Positions 1 to 7,048 of a DNA stretch of 64,000 bases are shown here, piece after piece. Under the pieces are notes generated by a model, which made no database searches, was not told the DNA's origin, and was given only the letters and a program-made list of their open reading frames with translations. Source of the DNA: Streptomyces blattellae (GTDB lineage Bacteria > Actinomycetota > Actinomycetes > Streptomycetales > Streptomycetaceae). The first letter of the stretch is position 1. Each line of letters starts with the position of its first letter. The stretch is taken from NCBI RefSeq assembly GCF_009709555.1, contig NZ_WJBG01000112.1:124001-188000 (forward strand), given 5' to 3'. A program made the position numbers and the translations under genes.

Positions 1-400
1 CCCGGCCCGAGTACCGGCACAGCGTCCGGATGCTGGAGGAGCGCCGGGCCCAGGTCGAAGACGCGCTGTTCGGCCCGCCGCCGCTGGCATCTGCGCTGCT
101 CGTCGAGGATGAGACCGGGGCATTGTCGGACTCGCCGCCTACTCGTTCCTCTGGCCGGCCGCCGGCTCCTCGCACTCCCTGTTCCTCAAGGAGCTGTACG
201 TCCGTGGCACGCTCCGACGGCAGGGCATCGGTGCCCGCCTCATGGACGAACTCCGTGCCATCGCCGTGGTGCGCCCCGGGTGCAGCCGCGTGGAGTGGAT
301 GACCGACAGCGACAACCCGGGCGCACGGGCCTTCTACAAGTCACTCGGGTTCGCCGAGTTCGACGGGAAGATCGTCTATCGGGTCGACCAGCAACAGCGT
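1..400 (+). pseudogene. GNAT N-acetyltransferase, frameshifted and cut by window edge
   Basis: The reading frame is open from the first bases, so the gene starts before the window. The first 40 or so codons (through VEDETGA near 117) are in one frame. The typical GNAT core continues one frame over: IVGLAAYSFLWP, then the acetyl-CoA loop RRQGIGARLMDEL near 213-250 and the C-terminal NPGARAFYKSLGF near 316-350. One missing base around 117-120 explains the shift. The second frame runs on past the expected end of the domain into unrelated sequence, so the 3' end also looks damaged. Substrate cannot be told. A sequencing error at the frameshift is the alternative to a true pseudogene. Confidence 0.65.
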
Positions 401-542
401 TGCACGACGTGGGACTCGGCCGTCGGCAGGGCCACCCATCTCCTGTCATCAAAGGTTCATCGGACACTTATGCATGGTGCCTACGGTGCCATGCACCGGC
501 ATGGCCGCAGACGGCCTGGAGTTGGACGATGGGGGAGAACCG

Positions 543-1541
543 ATGATCGGGATGGAATTCCGCAGCGAGGATGTGCCTGCGGAGTTACGGTTCGAGCGCT
601 GGCGGGAGCTCATCGGCCGGACACACGCACCCAGCGAGATGAGCGGCGGCCACACGACCGATTTCCGGGCGTCCATGGTCCTGTTGGACCTCGGTGCCGT
701 TCGTGCGTGGACCGCGACGTTCCGGGCGGTGGGCTATCGCCGGACGCCCAGGCTGATCAGGCAGTCCGATCCGGAGCTGTGTCACGTCACCGTCCTGCGG
801 CAGGGATCCGTGGCCGTTGACCAGGCCGGTCATCAGGCGATGTGCACGGAGCACGATCTGTTCGTCATCGACACCTCACAGCCCTACCACTGCCAGGCGC
901 TCGACGGACCGCAGCCGGTGAACGGGGTGAGCCTCGAAGTGCCCAAGGCACTCCTGGACATGCGCACACAGGGGCTGGAAAGACTGGCGGGACGCCGGAT
1001 AGCGGGCCGGGAGGGAACGGGCGCCCTGCTGACACAGTTCCTCAACCGCCTGATCGCGGACCGGCACATCCTTCATCCGGCCGATGGCCCTCGACTGGGC
1101 ACCGTCGCCGTGGACTTACTGTCCGCGGTGTTGGCCCACGAACTGAACGCAGAAGAAGTGCTCGCCCCGGAAACCCGCCAGCGGACGCTGATCCTGCGCA
1201 TCCAGGCGTTCATCCAGCGACACCTGGCAGAACCAGAGCTTTCGCCTCGCACCATCGCCGAGGCGCACCACATCTCCCTCAGCTACCTGCACCGCCTTTT
1301 CCGCGCCACCGGTACCACTGTCTCCTGCTGGATCCGCGGACAGCGCCTGGAACGCGCCCGCGGGGACCTCGCCGATCCCGCCCTGCGGCATGTCCCCGCC
1401 TGCCACATCGGTGCCCGGGTGGGTTTCGCCTACCCCGAGGTGTTCCACCGGGCCTTCCGCTCCGCTTATGGCCTCACTCCTGGCGACTACCGCCACGAGG
1501 TATTCACCTCACCGCCGTTCCGCGCCCCGGAGCCGGAGTAG
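543..1541 (+). CDS. AraC-family transcriptional regulator with two TTA codons
   Basis: This is a 332-residue cytoplasmic DNA-binding regulator. Residues about 1-200 match the AraC-binding-like sensor domain, and the last 100 residues are the double helix-turn-helix (SPRTIAEAHHISLSYLHRLF, then the second HTH ending in FHRAFRSAYGLTPGDYR). ATG 543 is preferred because GGGGGAGAA precedes it; ATG 552 is possible. Leucine TTA codons lie in frame at 585 and 1116. In Streptomyces these need the bldA tRNA, so translation is probably tied to development. The gene sits upstream of a small secreted protein on the same strand, which may be a target. The ligand is unknown. Confidence 0.88.
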   Translation: MIGMEFRSEDVPAELRFERWRELIGRTHAPSEMSGGHTTDFRASMVLLDLGAVRAWTATFRAVGYRRTPRLIRQSDPELCHVTVLRQGSVAVDQAGHQAMCTEHDLFVIDTSQPYHCQALDGPQPVNGVSLEVPKALLDMRTQGLERLAGRRIAGREGTGALLTQFLNRLIADRHILHPADGPRLGTVAVDLLSAVLAHELNAEEVLAPETRQRTLILRIQAFIQRHLAEPELSPRTIAEAHHISLSYLHRLFRATGTTVSCWIRGQRLERARGDLADPALRHVPACHIGARVGFAYPEVFHRAFRSAYGLTPGDYRHEVFTSPPFRAPEPE

Positions 1542-1718
1542 ACGGCCGGTCAAGGAACCGTGTCCGCCGCGTCAATGACCCTCTCGCGCCCCTGCCACCA
1601 CTCTGGAACAGAGGCTCCGGGCAGCCACCGCACGTCCCGGCACCTCGAACGGTCGGCACCTCACGACAGGAGGAAGCCGATGCCCACCGGCATTCATCCA
1701 CAACAACGAGGGACATCC

Positions 1719-2135
1719 ATGATGGTGAAGCGCGCACTCCGCGCCACGGGCGTACTGGCGGCTGCGGCAGTGACCACCCTGGCCATGGCCACCAGCGCCC
1801 AGGCGGCGGACCACAGGCTGGAGACCGCCGACGGCGGCGAAAAGGGCGGCAGCATCGAGTTCACCCGCGCCGGGGACAGGCTGGAGGTCTGTGACGAGGA
1901 CAACGACGGCTGGCGTGCCATCGCCTACGTCATCAACCCCGACGGGAGCGAGCGCTACCGGCTCCCCGCCAGCGGGGAGGGCAACTGCAACGTCAGGGGC
2001 CAGGCGGACGGGGGGCGCTACAACCTCAACGAGAACAGGACGTACCGGTTCAGGGTCTGCCTCGACCAGGACAGCGGCAGCGTTCTGGACGACGAGCACT
2101 GCGCCTCGCGCAGGTGGCGCGCAGGAGCCTCCTGA
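1719..2135 (+). CDS. Small secreted protein of unknown function
   Basis: The product has 138 residues. It starts with a Sec signal peptide (MMVKRALRATG, a hydrophobic core, and a likely cut after SAQA near residue 30). The mature part is about 108 residues and contains three cysteines at CDEDNDGW, GNCNVRG and FRVCLDQD, plus a fourth near the end at EHCASRR, which would allow two disulfides. Start chosen at ATG 1719 because of the ACGAGGGA ribosome site just before it. It resembles the small secreted beta-proteins common in Streptomyces, but I recognise no specific family. It follows the AraC gene by 177 bp and ends before a strong hairpin. Confidence 0.75.
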   Translation: MMVKRALRATGVLAAAAVTTLAMATSAQAADHRLETADGGEKGGSIEFTRAGDRLEVCDEDNDGWRAIAYVINPDGSERYRLPASGEGNCNVRGQADGGRYNLNENRTYRFRVCLDQDSGSVLDDEHCASRRWRAGAS

Positions 2136-2163
2136 CCACTCACGCACGTGCACGACGACAGCC

Positions 2164-2201
2164 CTTGTCGGCGGCGCCTGAATTCAGCCGCCGCCGACAA
2201 G
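2164..2201. terminator. Perfect 13-bp-stem hairpin
   Basis: CTTGTCGGCGGCG at 2164-2176 pairs with CGCCGCCGACAAG at 2189-2201 around a 12-nt loop. It lies 28 bp after the stop of the secreted protein and between convergent genes, so a bidirectional terminator is the likely role. There is no U tract, which is usual for this genus. Confidence 0.75.
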
Positions 2202-2223
2202 CCCTGACGGGGCCGCACGCGCC

Positions 2224-2265
2224 GGGCGCCTGGGCGGGGGAGCGACGGGCCCCGACCAGGCGCCC
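2224..2265. terminator. Second hairpin between convergent genes
   Basis: GGGCGCCTGG at 2224-2233 is the reverse complement of CCAGGCGCCC at 2256-2265. It probably ends the methionine aminopeptidase transcript, whose stop lies 55 bp away on the other strand. Confidence 0.55.
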
Positions 2266-2319
2266 TGGTGTGTTCGCGCACCGGGTCCACTCCACGGCAG
2301 TGCGCTACGTCCGGAAGCC

Positions 2320-3102
2320 TCACCGTTGTGGCTGCTTCGGCAGCGTGAGGATTTCGGGGCCGTCGGTGGTGATGGCGATCGTGTGTTCGCTGTGGGCTGT
2401 GCGGCAGCCGGTTGCGCTGCGGAGGGTCCAGCCGTCGGGGGCGGTGATGAGTTTGGCGGTGTCGGCCATGATCCACGGTTCCAGGGCGAGGAGTAGGCCG
2501 GGGCGGAGTTTGTAGCCGCGGCCCGGGCGGCCGGTGTTCGGGATGTGGGGGTCCTGGTGCATGGTTGAGCCGATGCCGTGGCCGCCGAACTCGGTGTTGA
2601 TCGGGTAGCCCGCCTCGCTGAGGACGGTGCCGATGGCGTGGGAGATGTCGCCGATGCGAGCGCCGGGCCGGGCGGCGGCGATGCCGGCGGCCAGGGCGCG
2701 TTCGGTCGTGGTGATCATCGCGACGCTCTCCGGGGGGTGGGTGTCGCCCACGATGAAGCTGATGGCGGCGTCTGCCGCTACTCCGTCTTTGGTGACGGCG
2801 AGATCGAGAGTCAGGAGGTCGCCGTCGGTGAGGGGGTAGTCGTACGGCCGTCCGTGGAGTACGGCGTCGTTGACGGCCGTGCAGATGTAGTGGCCGAACG
2901 GGCCGCGGCCGAAGGACGGGGCGTAGTCGACGTAGCAGGACTCCGCTCCCGCCTCGGTGATCATCTTCTTGGCCCAGCGGTCGATGTCCAGAAGGTTCGT
3001 GCCGATCGTGCTGCGGCTCTTCAGGGTCTGCAGGATGTCGGCGACCAGGGCGCCTGTGTCTCTTGCCCGGGCCAGCAGAGTGGGGTTCAGGATCTCGATC
3101 AC
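2320..3102 (-). CDS. map: Type I methionine aminopeptidase
   Basis: This 260-residue cytoplasmic enzyme removes the initiator methionine from new proteins. The five metal ligands of the family are all present: D100 (LLTLDLAV), D111 (GVAADAAIS), H175 (GGHGIG), E208 (ALEPW) and E239 (HSEHT). The substrate histidines H83 and H182 are also present. It lacks the N-terminal extension seen in some actinobacterial paralogues. The start is GTG 3102 with AAGGA upstream. It is divergent from an XRE regulator, with a shared operator between them. Streptomyces usually has further map copies, so this may be a regulated paralogue rather than the essential housekeeping one. Confidence 0.93.
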   Translation of the reverse strand: MIEILNPTLLARARDTGALVADILQTLKSRSTIGTNLLDIDRWAKKMITEAGAESCYVDYAPSFGRGPFGHYICTAVNDAVLHGRPYDYPLTDGDLLTLDLAVTKDGVAADAAISFIVGDTHPPESVAMITTTERALAAGIAAARPGARIGDISHAIGTVLSEAGYPINTEFGGHGIGSTMHQDPHIPNTGRPGRGYKLRPGLLLALEPWIMADTAKLITAPDGWTLRSATGCRTAHSEHTIAITTDGPEILTLPKQPQR

Positions 3103-3120
3103 GCCACGTCCTTCTCATGC

Positions 3121-3161
3121 GACCAATAACTATACCGGCCAAACTATACCGGTACTAGAAT
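3121..3161. promoter_or_regulatory. Shared map/XRE promoter with duplicated operator
   Basis: AACTATACCGG occurs twice as a direct repeat at 3128-3138 and 3142-3152 (14-bp period). The second copy runs into the palindrome TACCGGTA (3147-3154). Read on the minus strand, the first copy supplies a TATAGT -10 element for map. TAGAAT at 3156-3161 is a -10 element for the XRE gene, only 7 nt before its ATG at 3169, which implies a leaderless mRNA. The layout suggests that the XRE protein represses both promoters. Confidence 0.65.
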
Positions 3162-3168
3162 CGGCGTC

Positions 3169-3474
3169 ATGGTCAGGTTGCCGCTCACGCCCGCAGAGGT
3201 CGAACGAGGACAGCGCCTCGGCGCCCTGCTACGTCGGGCCAGGGGAGAGCGCTCGATGCTTGAGATCGCGCTCGCCGCGCGTGTCTCGCCGGAGACTCTC
3301 CGGAAGATCGAGTCGGGCCGCGTCGCCACTCCCGCCTTCCCGACCATCGCGGCGATCACTGACGTCCTCGGCCTGTCCCTTGATGCGGTGTGGGCCGAGA
3401 TCAGCCAGCCGACCGTGGCGTTGGACCGGCCAACTCCGTCCGGTCACGACGCGCGTGAGCAGCTGGCCTCGTAA
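3169..3474 (+). CDS. XRE-family helix-turn-helix regulator
   Basis: A 101-residue protein made almost entirely of one lambda-Cro/XRE DNA-binding domain (residues about 14-75; the recognition region is LAARVSPETLRKIESGR). There is no sensor or enzyme domain. It is divergently paired with a methionine aminopeptidase, an arrangement I recall as conserved in Streptomyces, so local regulation of map and autoregulation are the likely roles. No ribosome site is visible and a -10 element lies 7 nt before the ATG, so the message is probably leaderless. Confidence 0.88.
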   Translation: MVRLPLTPAEVERGQRLGALLRRARGERSMLEIALAARVSPETLRKIESGRVATPAFPTIAAITDVLGLSLDAVWAEISQPTVALDRPTPSGHDAREQLAS

Positions 3475-3546
3475 GGCCCCGTCCCGCGGCTGCCTCGGCG
3501 GCGTTCGCAAGAGGTCGCAACCGCACAAGGAAAGGAGTCGCCGGCC

Positions 3547-4227
3547 ATGTCACTCGTTCGCGTCCACAACTTCTCCGTCTCGCTCGACGGCTTCGGCACC
3601 GGTGAAGGGCTGAGCCGTGACGCGCCGTTCGGTCATGCCGGTGAGAGGCTGCACCAGTGGATGTTCGCCACCCGGTGGTGGCAGGAGAGGGCCGGCCAGT
3701 CCGGCGGGACCGGCGGCCTCGACGACGCCCTTGTGCGGCAGTTCGAGCCTGGAATCGGTGCCGAGATCATGGGGGCCGGGAAGTTCGGCTATCCCGGCTG
3801 GCACGAGGACCCGGAGTGGAAGGGGTGGTGGGGGCCTAACCCGCCCTTCCACACGCCGGTCTTCATCCTCACCCATCACCCGCGCCCGTCGATCGAGATG
3901 GAGGGCGGTACGACGTTCCACTTCCTCGATGCTTCGCCCGTCAAGGCGCTTGAGGCCGCCCGTGCGGCTGCGGGCGGCCAGGACGTACGCATCGGCGGGG
4001 GGCCCAGTGTGATCCGTGACTTCCTTGCCGCCGGGCTCATCGACCACATGCACATCGTGGTGGTGCCGATCCTGCTCGGCCGAGGCGTACGCCTCCTGGA
4101 CGGCCTGGATGGCCTTGAGAAGGACTACGAGGTCGAGGCCGCCTCCTCGCCGAGCGGAGTCACGCATGTGACGTTCAACCGGAGCGAGCGCGGTCGTGCA
4201 CGTGCACGACCGCGTGCGGTGAGCTGA
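3547..4227 (+). CDS. Dihydrofolate reductase/RibD C-terminal family protein
   Basis: A 226-residue protein of the RibD-C/DHFR-like fold. The N-terminus VRVHNFSVSLDGFGTG is the family signature, and the nucleotide-binding part is IGGGPSVIRDFLAAGLID followed by VVPILLGRGVRLL. These stand-alone proteins use NAD(P)H, but their substrates are mostly unknown; the housekeeping roles belong to other paralogues. AAGGAAAGGAG precedes the ATG. The last 15 residues (SERGRARARPRAVS) are written by a 26-bp perfect palindrome, so the original C-terminus may have been altered. Confidence 0.87.
   Translation: MSLVRVHNFSVSLDGFGTGEGLSRDAPFGHAGERLHQWMFATRWWQERAGQSGGTGGLDDALVRQFEPGIGAEIMGAGKFGYPGWHEDPEWKGWWGPNPPFHTPVFILTHHPRPSIEMEGGTTFHFLDASPVKALEAARAAAGGQDVRIGGGPSVIRDFLAAGLIDHMHIVVVPILLGRGVRLLDGLDGLEKDYEVEAASSPSGVTHVTFNRSERGRARARPRAVS
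4189..4214. terminator. 26-bp perfect palindrome inside a 3' coding end
   Basis: CGCGGTCGTGCAC at 4189-4201 is followed at once by its reverse complement at 4202-4214, with no loop. It lies 13 bp before the stop of the DHFR-like gene and 70 bp from the convergent SEC-C gene. It may act as a terminator for both genes. An inserted palindromic element is the alternative. Confidence 0.45.
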
Positions 4228-4283
4228 GCGTCCTGCGGGCGGGTGCGTGTGTGTGCGTGTGCTTGCGCCTGTGCCGCGTGGCG

Positions 4284-5297
4284 TCAGGTCCGCGTCCCGT
4301 GGCAGTCACCATAGGCCTGCCCTGATCCGCACCAGCAGGCCGCTCCCTGCGGGGGCCACTCCACCGCGCGGCCCCGGGCGGCGAGGGTGGTCGCATACTG
4401 CGGGAGCAGCGTTGCGTCCGCGGGGGATGCGCCTTCCGATGCCGCGAACGCCTCGTACGACGGGACCGTTCCCGTCACGATGCCCAGGTTCGGGGTGCCC
4501 GACGACGCGAGTTCCCGGAGGGAGGTCTCTATCGTCTCCAGGTGCTCCTCGTGGGAGGGGTACTCCGTGGCCAGGGAGGGATAGGCGGCGGTCAGTTCCG
4601 CCAGCTCGGTCGCCGGCCAGTGCAGTACGGCCACCGGGAAGGGGCGGGACAGGGCGGCCCTGTAGGTGCCCAGTTCCGCCTGCAGCCGCGAGATCTCCGC
4701 GCGGAGTTCGGCCGGGTTGTCCGAGCCCAGGGACCACAGGCGCTTGGGGTCGTGGAGTTCGTCCAGGGACACCGGGGAGGTGTGGACGGTGTCAGCGAGG
4801 GCGTCCCACTCGTCGTGGCCCGCGCCCAGCATGCGGCGTACGCGGTGGCGGCCGAAGAGGAGAGGGTGTGTGGCGTACGGGGGCTCCGGTACGTCCGTGA
4901 GGAGGAGCCGTACGCCCTCCGTGAACGTCTCCTGCGCCTGCTCCAGCTCGTCGTGTGACTCCAGGGCCTCCGCGACGATCACCCAGGGGGCGGGGTCGCG
5001 GGGTGACGCCGTGCGGACTCCCTCGATGATGGCCCTGGCCTCGGCCTCGTGGCCGTACTCCCAGAGGTTCGATGCCTTGAGTGCTCGTACCAGGTACGGG
5101 TTTTCCGACCCGGCGGACGATGACAGCAGGCGGTCGTAGAGCGTCGTGGCGGAGGGGCGGTCGCCGGACAGTTCCAGATGGGCCGCGGCCTGCAGGAGCA
5201 GGGCTTCGGCGTCCTCGGGGTACAGGTCGGCGGTCCGTTCGAGGCGGGCCGCTTCGGCGGCGTGGTCGACGTTTTCGGCTGGCGTGTCGGGGCGCAT
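4284..5297 (-). CDS. TPR-like protein with C-terminal SEC-C zinc motif
   Basis: A 337-residue cytoplasmic protein. Residues about 10-150 form helical repeats of the tetratricopeptide type (PEDAEALLLQAAAHLELSGD, then YLVRALKASNLWEYGHEAEA). The extreme C-terminus has the SEC-C zinc-binding motif CWCGSGQAYGDCHG, as at the end of SecA. SEC-C modules bind zinc and often contact the translation or secretion machinery, but no function is established for this architecture. I chose ATG 5297 because the 34 codons before it are low-complexity; the ribosome site is weak. It converges with the DHFR-like gene. Confidence 0.82.
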   Translation of the reverse strand: MRPDTPAENVDHAAEAARLERTADLYPEDAEALLLQAAAHLELSGDRPSATTLYDRLLSSSAGSENPYLVRALKASNLWEYGHEAEARAIIEGVRTASPRDPAPWVIVAEALESHDELEQAQETFTEGVRLLLTDVPEPPYATHPLLFGRHRVRRMLGAGHDEWDALADTVHTSPVSLDELHDPKRLWSLGSDNPAELRAEISRLQAELGTYRAALSRPFPVAVLHWPATELAELTAAYPSLATEYPSHEEHLETIETSLRELASSGTPNLGIVTGTVPSYEAFAASEGASPADATLLPQYATTLAARGRAVEWPPQGAACWCGSGQAYGDCHGTRT

Positions 5298-5552
5298 GGG
5301 GGACACCGTAGCGCCGGTCGGTGACGAAGGTGAGAGATGGGCCGCAGGCCAGTGCCGGGCCCGGGGGTCCGGGCCCGGCACTGTGGGCGACAGTGACATC
5401 GGCTTCGGCTGCGCTCTGGCCCGGTGCTGGGGGATGGGGATGGGGATGGGGATGGGGTCACAGGGCTGAGGGCTGGCTGCCTGAGGGCTGGGTGCCGTCG
5501 CCGGGTGGGGCAGGCGCAGCCTGCCTGGTCGTCATTCGTGTCGCGGCAGCGG

Positions 5553-6722
5553 TCAGTCGTGGTTTTCGCCGTGCCCGTCGCCGTGCTCCGACTTCGCGTG
5601 CTGCGGGTGGTCCGGCTTGGTGGGGTGCGTGGGGTGGTCCGGCTTGGTGGGGTGTGCCGGGTGTGCGGGTTTGGTGGGGTGCGTGGGGTGGTCCGGCTTG
5701 GTCGGGTGCTCCGGGTAAGCGGGCTTGGTGGGGTGCGTCGGGTGGTCCGGCTTCGTGGGGTGTTGCGGGTAGGCCGGTTTCGTGGGGTGTTCCGGATGGG
5801 TGGGCTTGGCGGGATGGGCCGGGTACGCGGGCTTGGTGGGGTGTTCCGGGTAAGCGGGCTTGGTCGGGTGCTCCGGGTATGCGGGCTTGGTGGGGTGTTG
5901 CGGGTAGGCCGGCTTGGCGGGGTGGGCCGGGTACGCCGGCTTCGCCGGGTGCACCGGATGAGCGGGCTTCGCGGGGTGCTCGGGATAGGCGGGCTTGGTC
6001 GGGTGTTGCGGGTATGCGGGCTTTGCCGGGTGATCTGGGTAGTCAGGCTTCCTGGGATGTGCCGGGTTGGCGGGGTGTTGCGGGTAGGACGGCTTTGCCG
6101 GGTGAGCCGGGTAGACGGGCTTAGCCGGGTGTTCGGGATAGGCGGGCTTTGCGGGGTGGGCGGGCTTGGTGGGGTGCTGCGGGTAGGCGGGTTTCGTCGG
6201 GTGCTGCGGCTTGGTCGGCTTGGCCGGGTGGTCTGGGTAGGCGGGTTTGGAGGGGTGGGCCGGATAGGCGGGCTTGGAAGGGTGGGCCGGATAGGCGGGT
6301 TTTGCCGGGTGGTCTGGATGGACCGGCTTCGTGGGGTGAGCCGGGTACGCAGGCTTCGCGGGGTGGGCCGGATGGACCGGTCTCGTTGGCTTGGCTGGGT
6401 ATGAGGGTTTGGCTGGGTGTGCGGGCTTGTTGGGGTGGTCGGGCTTGGCCGGGTAGGCGGGCTTGGCCGGATGGTCAGGCTTCGCCGGGTGTGCAGGCTT
6501 GGCTGGGTACGCGGGCTTCGCCGGGTGTGCGGGCATGCCGGGGTGGCCCGGGTGGCCGGGGTGGTTGGGCTTGGCCGGGTACGCGGGATTTGCCGGGTGT
6601 GGTGGGTGGGGGGTGTGGGTTTGGGCGTTGGCGGGTGCCGCTGTTGCCAGGGTGGCTGCGGCGAGCGCTGCGGCTGTGGCGGCTGATGCCAGGACAGATC
6701 GCCATCGTGGCGATGTCGTCAT
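5553..6722 (-). CDS. Secreted Pro/His/Lys-rich nonapeptide-repeat protein
   Basis: A 389-residue protein. It begins with a Sec signal peptide (hydrophobic core SVLASAATAAALAAATLATA, cut after ANA near residue 34). Nearly everything after that is a nine-residue repeat of the form K-P-A-Y-P-x-H-P-x, where x is A, T, S, D, E or Q, in roughly 35 to 38 imperfect copies (27-bp DNA units). There is no cysteine, no sorting signal and no second hydrophobic segment; the end is a His/Asp/Glu tail (KSEHGDGHGENHD). Such a chain would form an extended polyproline-II rod with a histidine at a fixed spacing, fitting metal binding or cell-wall association. ATG 6722 fits the GAGGAGA site better than GTG 6731. 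I recognise no family. Confidence 0.8.
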   Translation of the reverse strand: MTTSPRWRSVLASAATAAALAAATLATAAPANAQTHTPHPPHPANPAYPAKPNHPGHPGHPGMPAHPAKPAYPAKPAHPAKPDHPAKPAYPAKPDHPNKPAHPAKPSYPAKPTRPVHPAHPAKPAYPAHPTKPVHPDHPAKPAYPAHPSKPAYPAHPSKPAYPDHPAKPTKPQHPTKPAYPQHPTKPAHPAKPAYPEHPAKPVYPAHPAKPSYPQHPANPAHPRKPDYPDHPAKPAYPQHPTKPAYPEHPAKPAHPVHPAKPAYPAHPAKPAYPQHPTKPAYPEHPTKPAYPEHPTKPAYPAHPAKPTHPEHPTKPAYPQHPTKPDHPTHPTKPAYPEHPTKPDHPTHPTKPAHPAHPTKPDHPTHPTKPDHPQHAKSEHGDGHGENHD

Positions 6723-7048
6723 GTGATCCACTCTCCTCGACTTGGTTCAGGGCCTTGTGACGGCTGGTCAGCACCAAGGGCTGGATAGTGGAATGCATAG
6801 GAAATCGGGTTATATGACTAACGCTGTGGCAGTCATAAGCCACCGGACGGTGTACGGGGGGCCGCCAGTTGGCCCGGCAGTTGGCCCGGGTCGCGGCGAG
6901 GGCGGTAGGAGTGCCGGCGCCTCCGAGGTGATGGGAACACGTGTGCCCGTAGTTGCCGGTCGAGGCGGCGACTACGGGCACGGGGACTGTGCGGGATCTG
7001 GGTGCGGGGGATCTGGGGGCGTGCGGGGCGTCGTACGTACGCGGGTCG
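6723..7048. other. Intergenic region upstream of the repeat-protein gene
   Basis: No gene is seen here. The half nearest the repeat-protein gene is relatively AT-rich and should hold its promoter, with an inverted repeat at 6813-6837. The half next to the GH30 stop is GC-rich, contains short direct repeats such as AGTTGGCCCG, and has no clear terminator. Confidence 0.5.
6813..6837. promoter_or_regulatory. Candidate operator, 7-bp inverted repeat
   Basis: TATGACT at 6813-6819 and AGTCATA at 6831-6837 are perfect inverted copies separated by 11 bp. They lie about 90-115 bp upstream of the Pro/His repeat-protein start in an AT-rich patch. Spacing and symmetry suit a dimeric repressor or activator. 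Confidence 0.45.
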
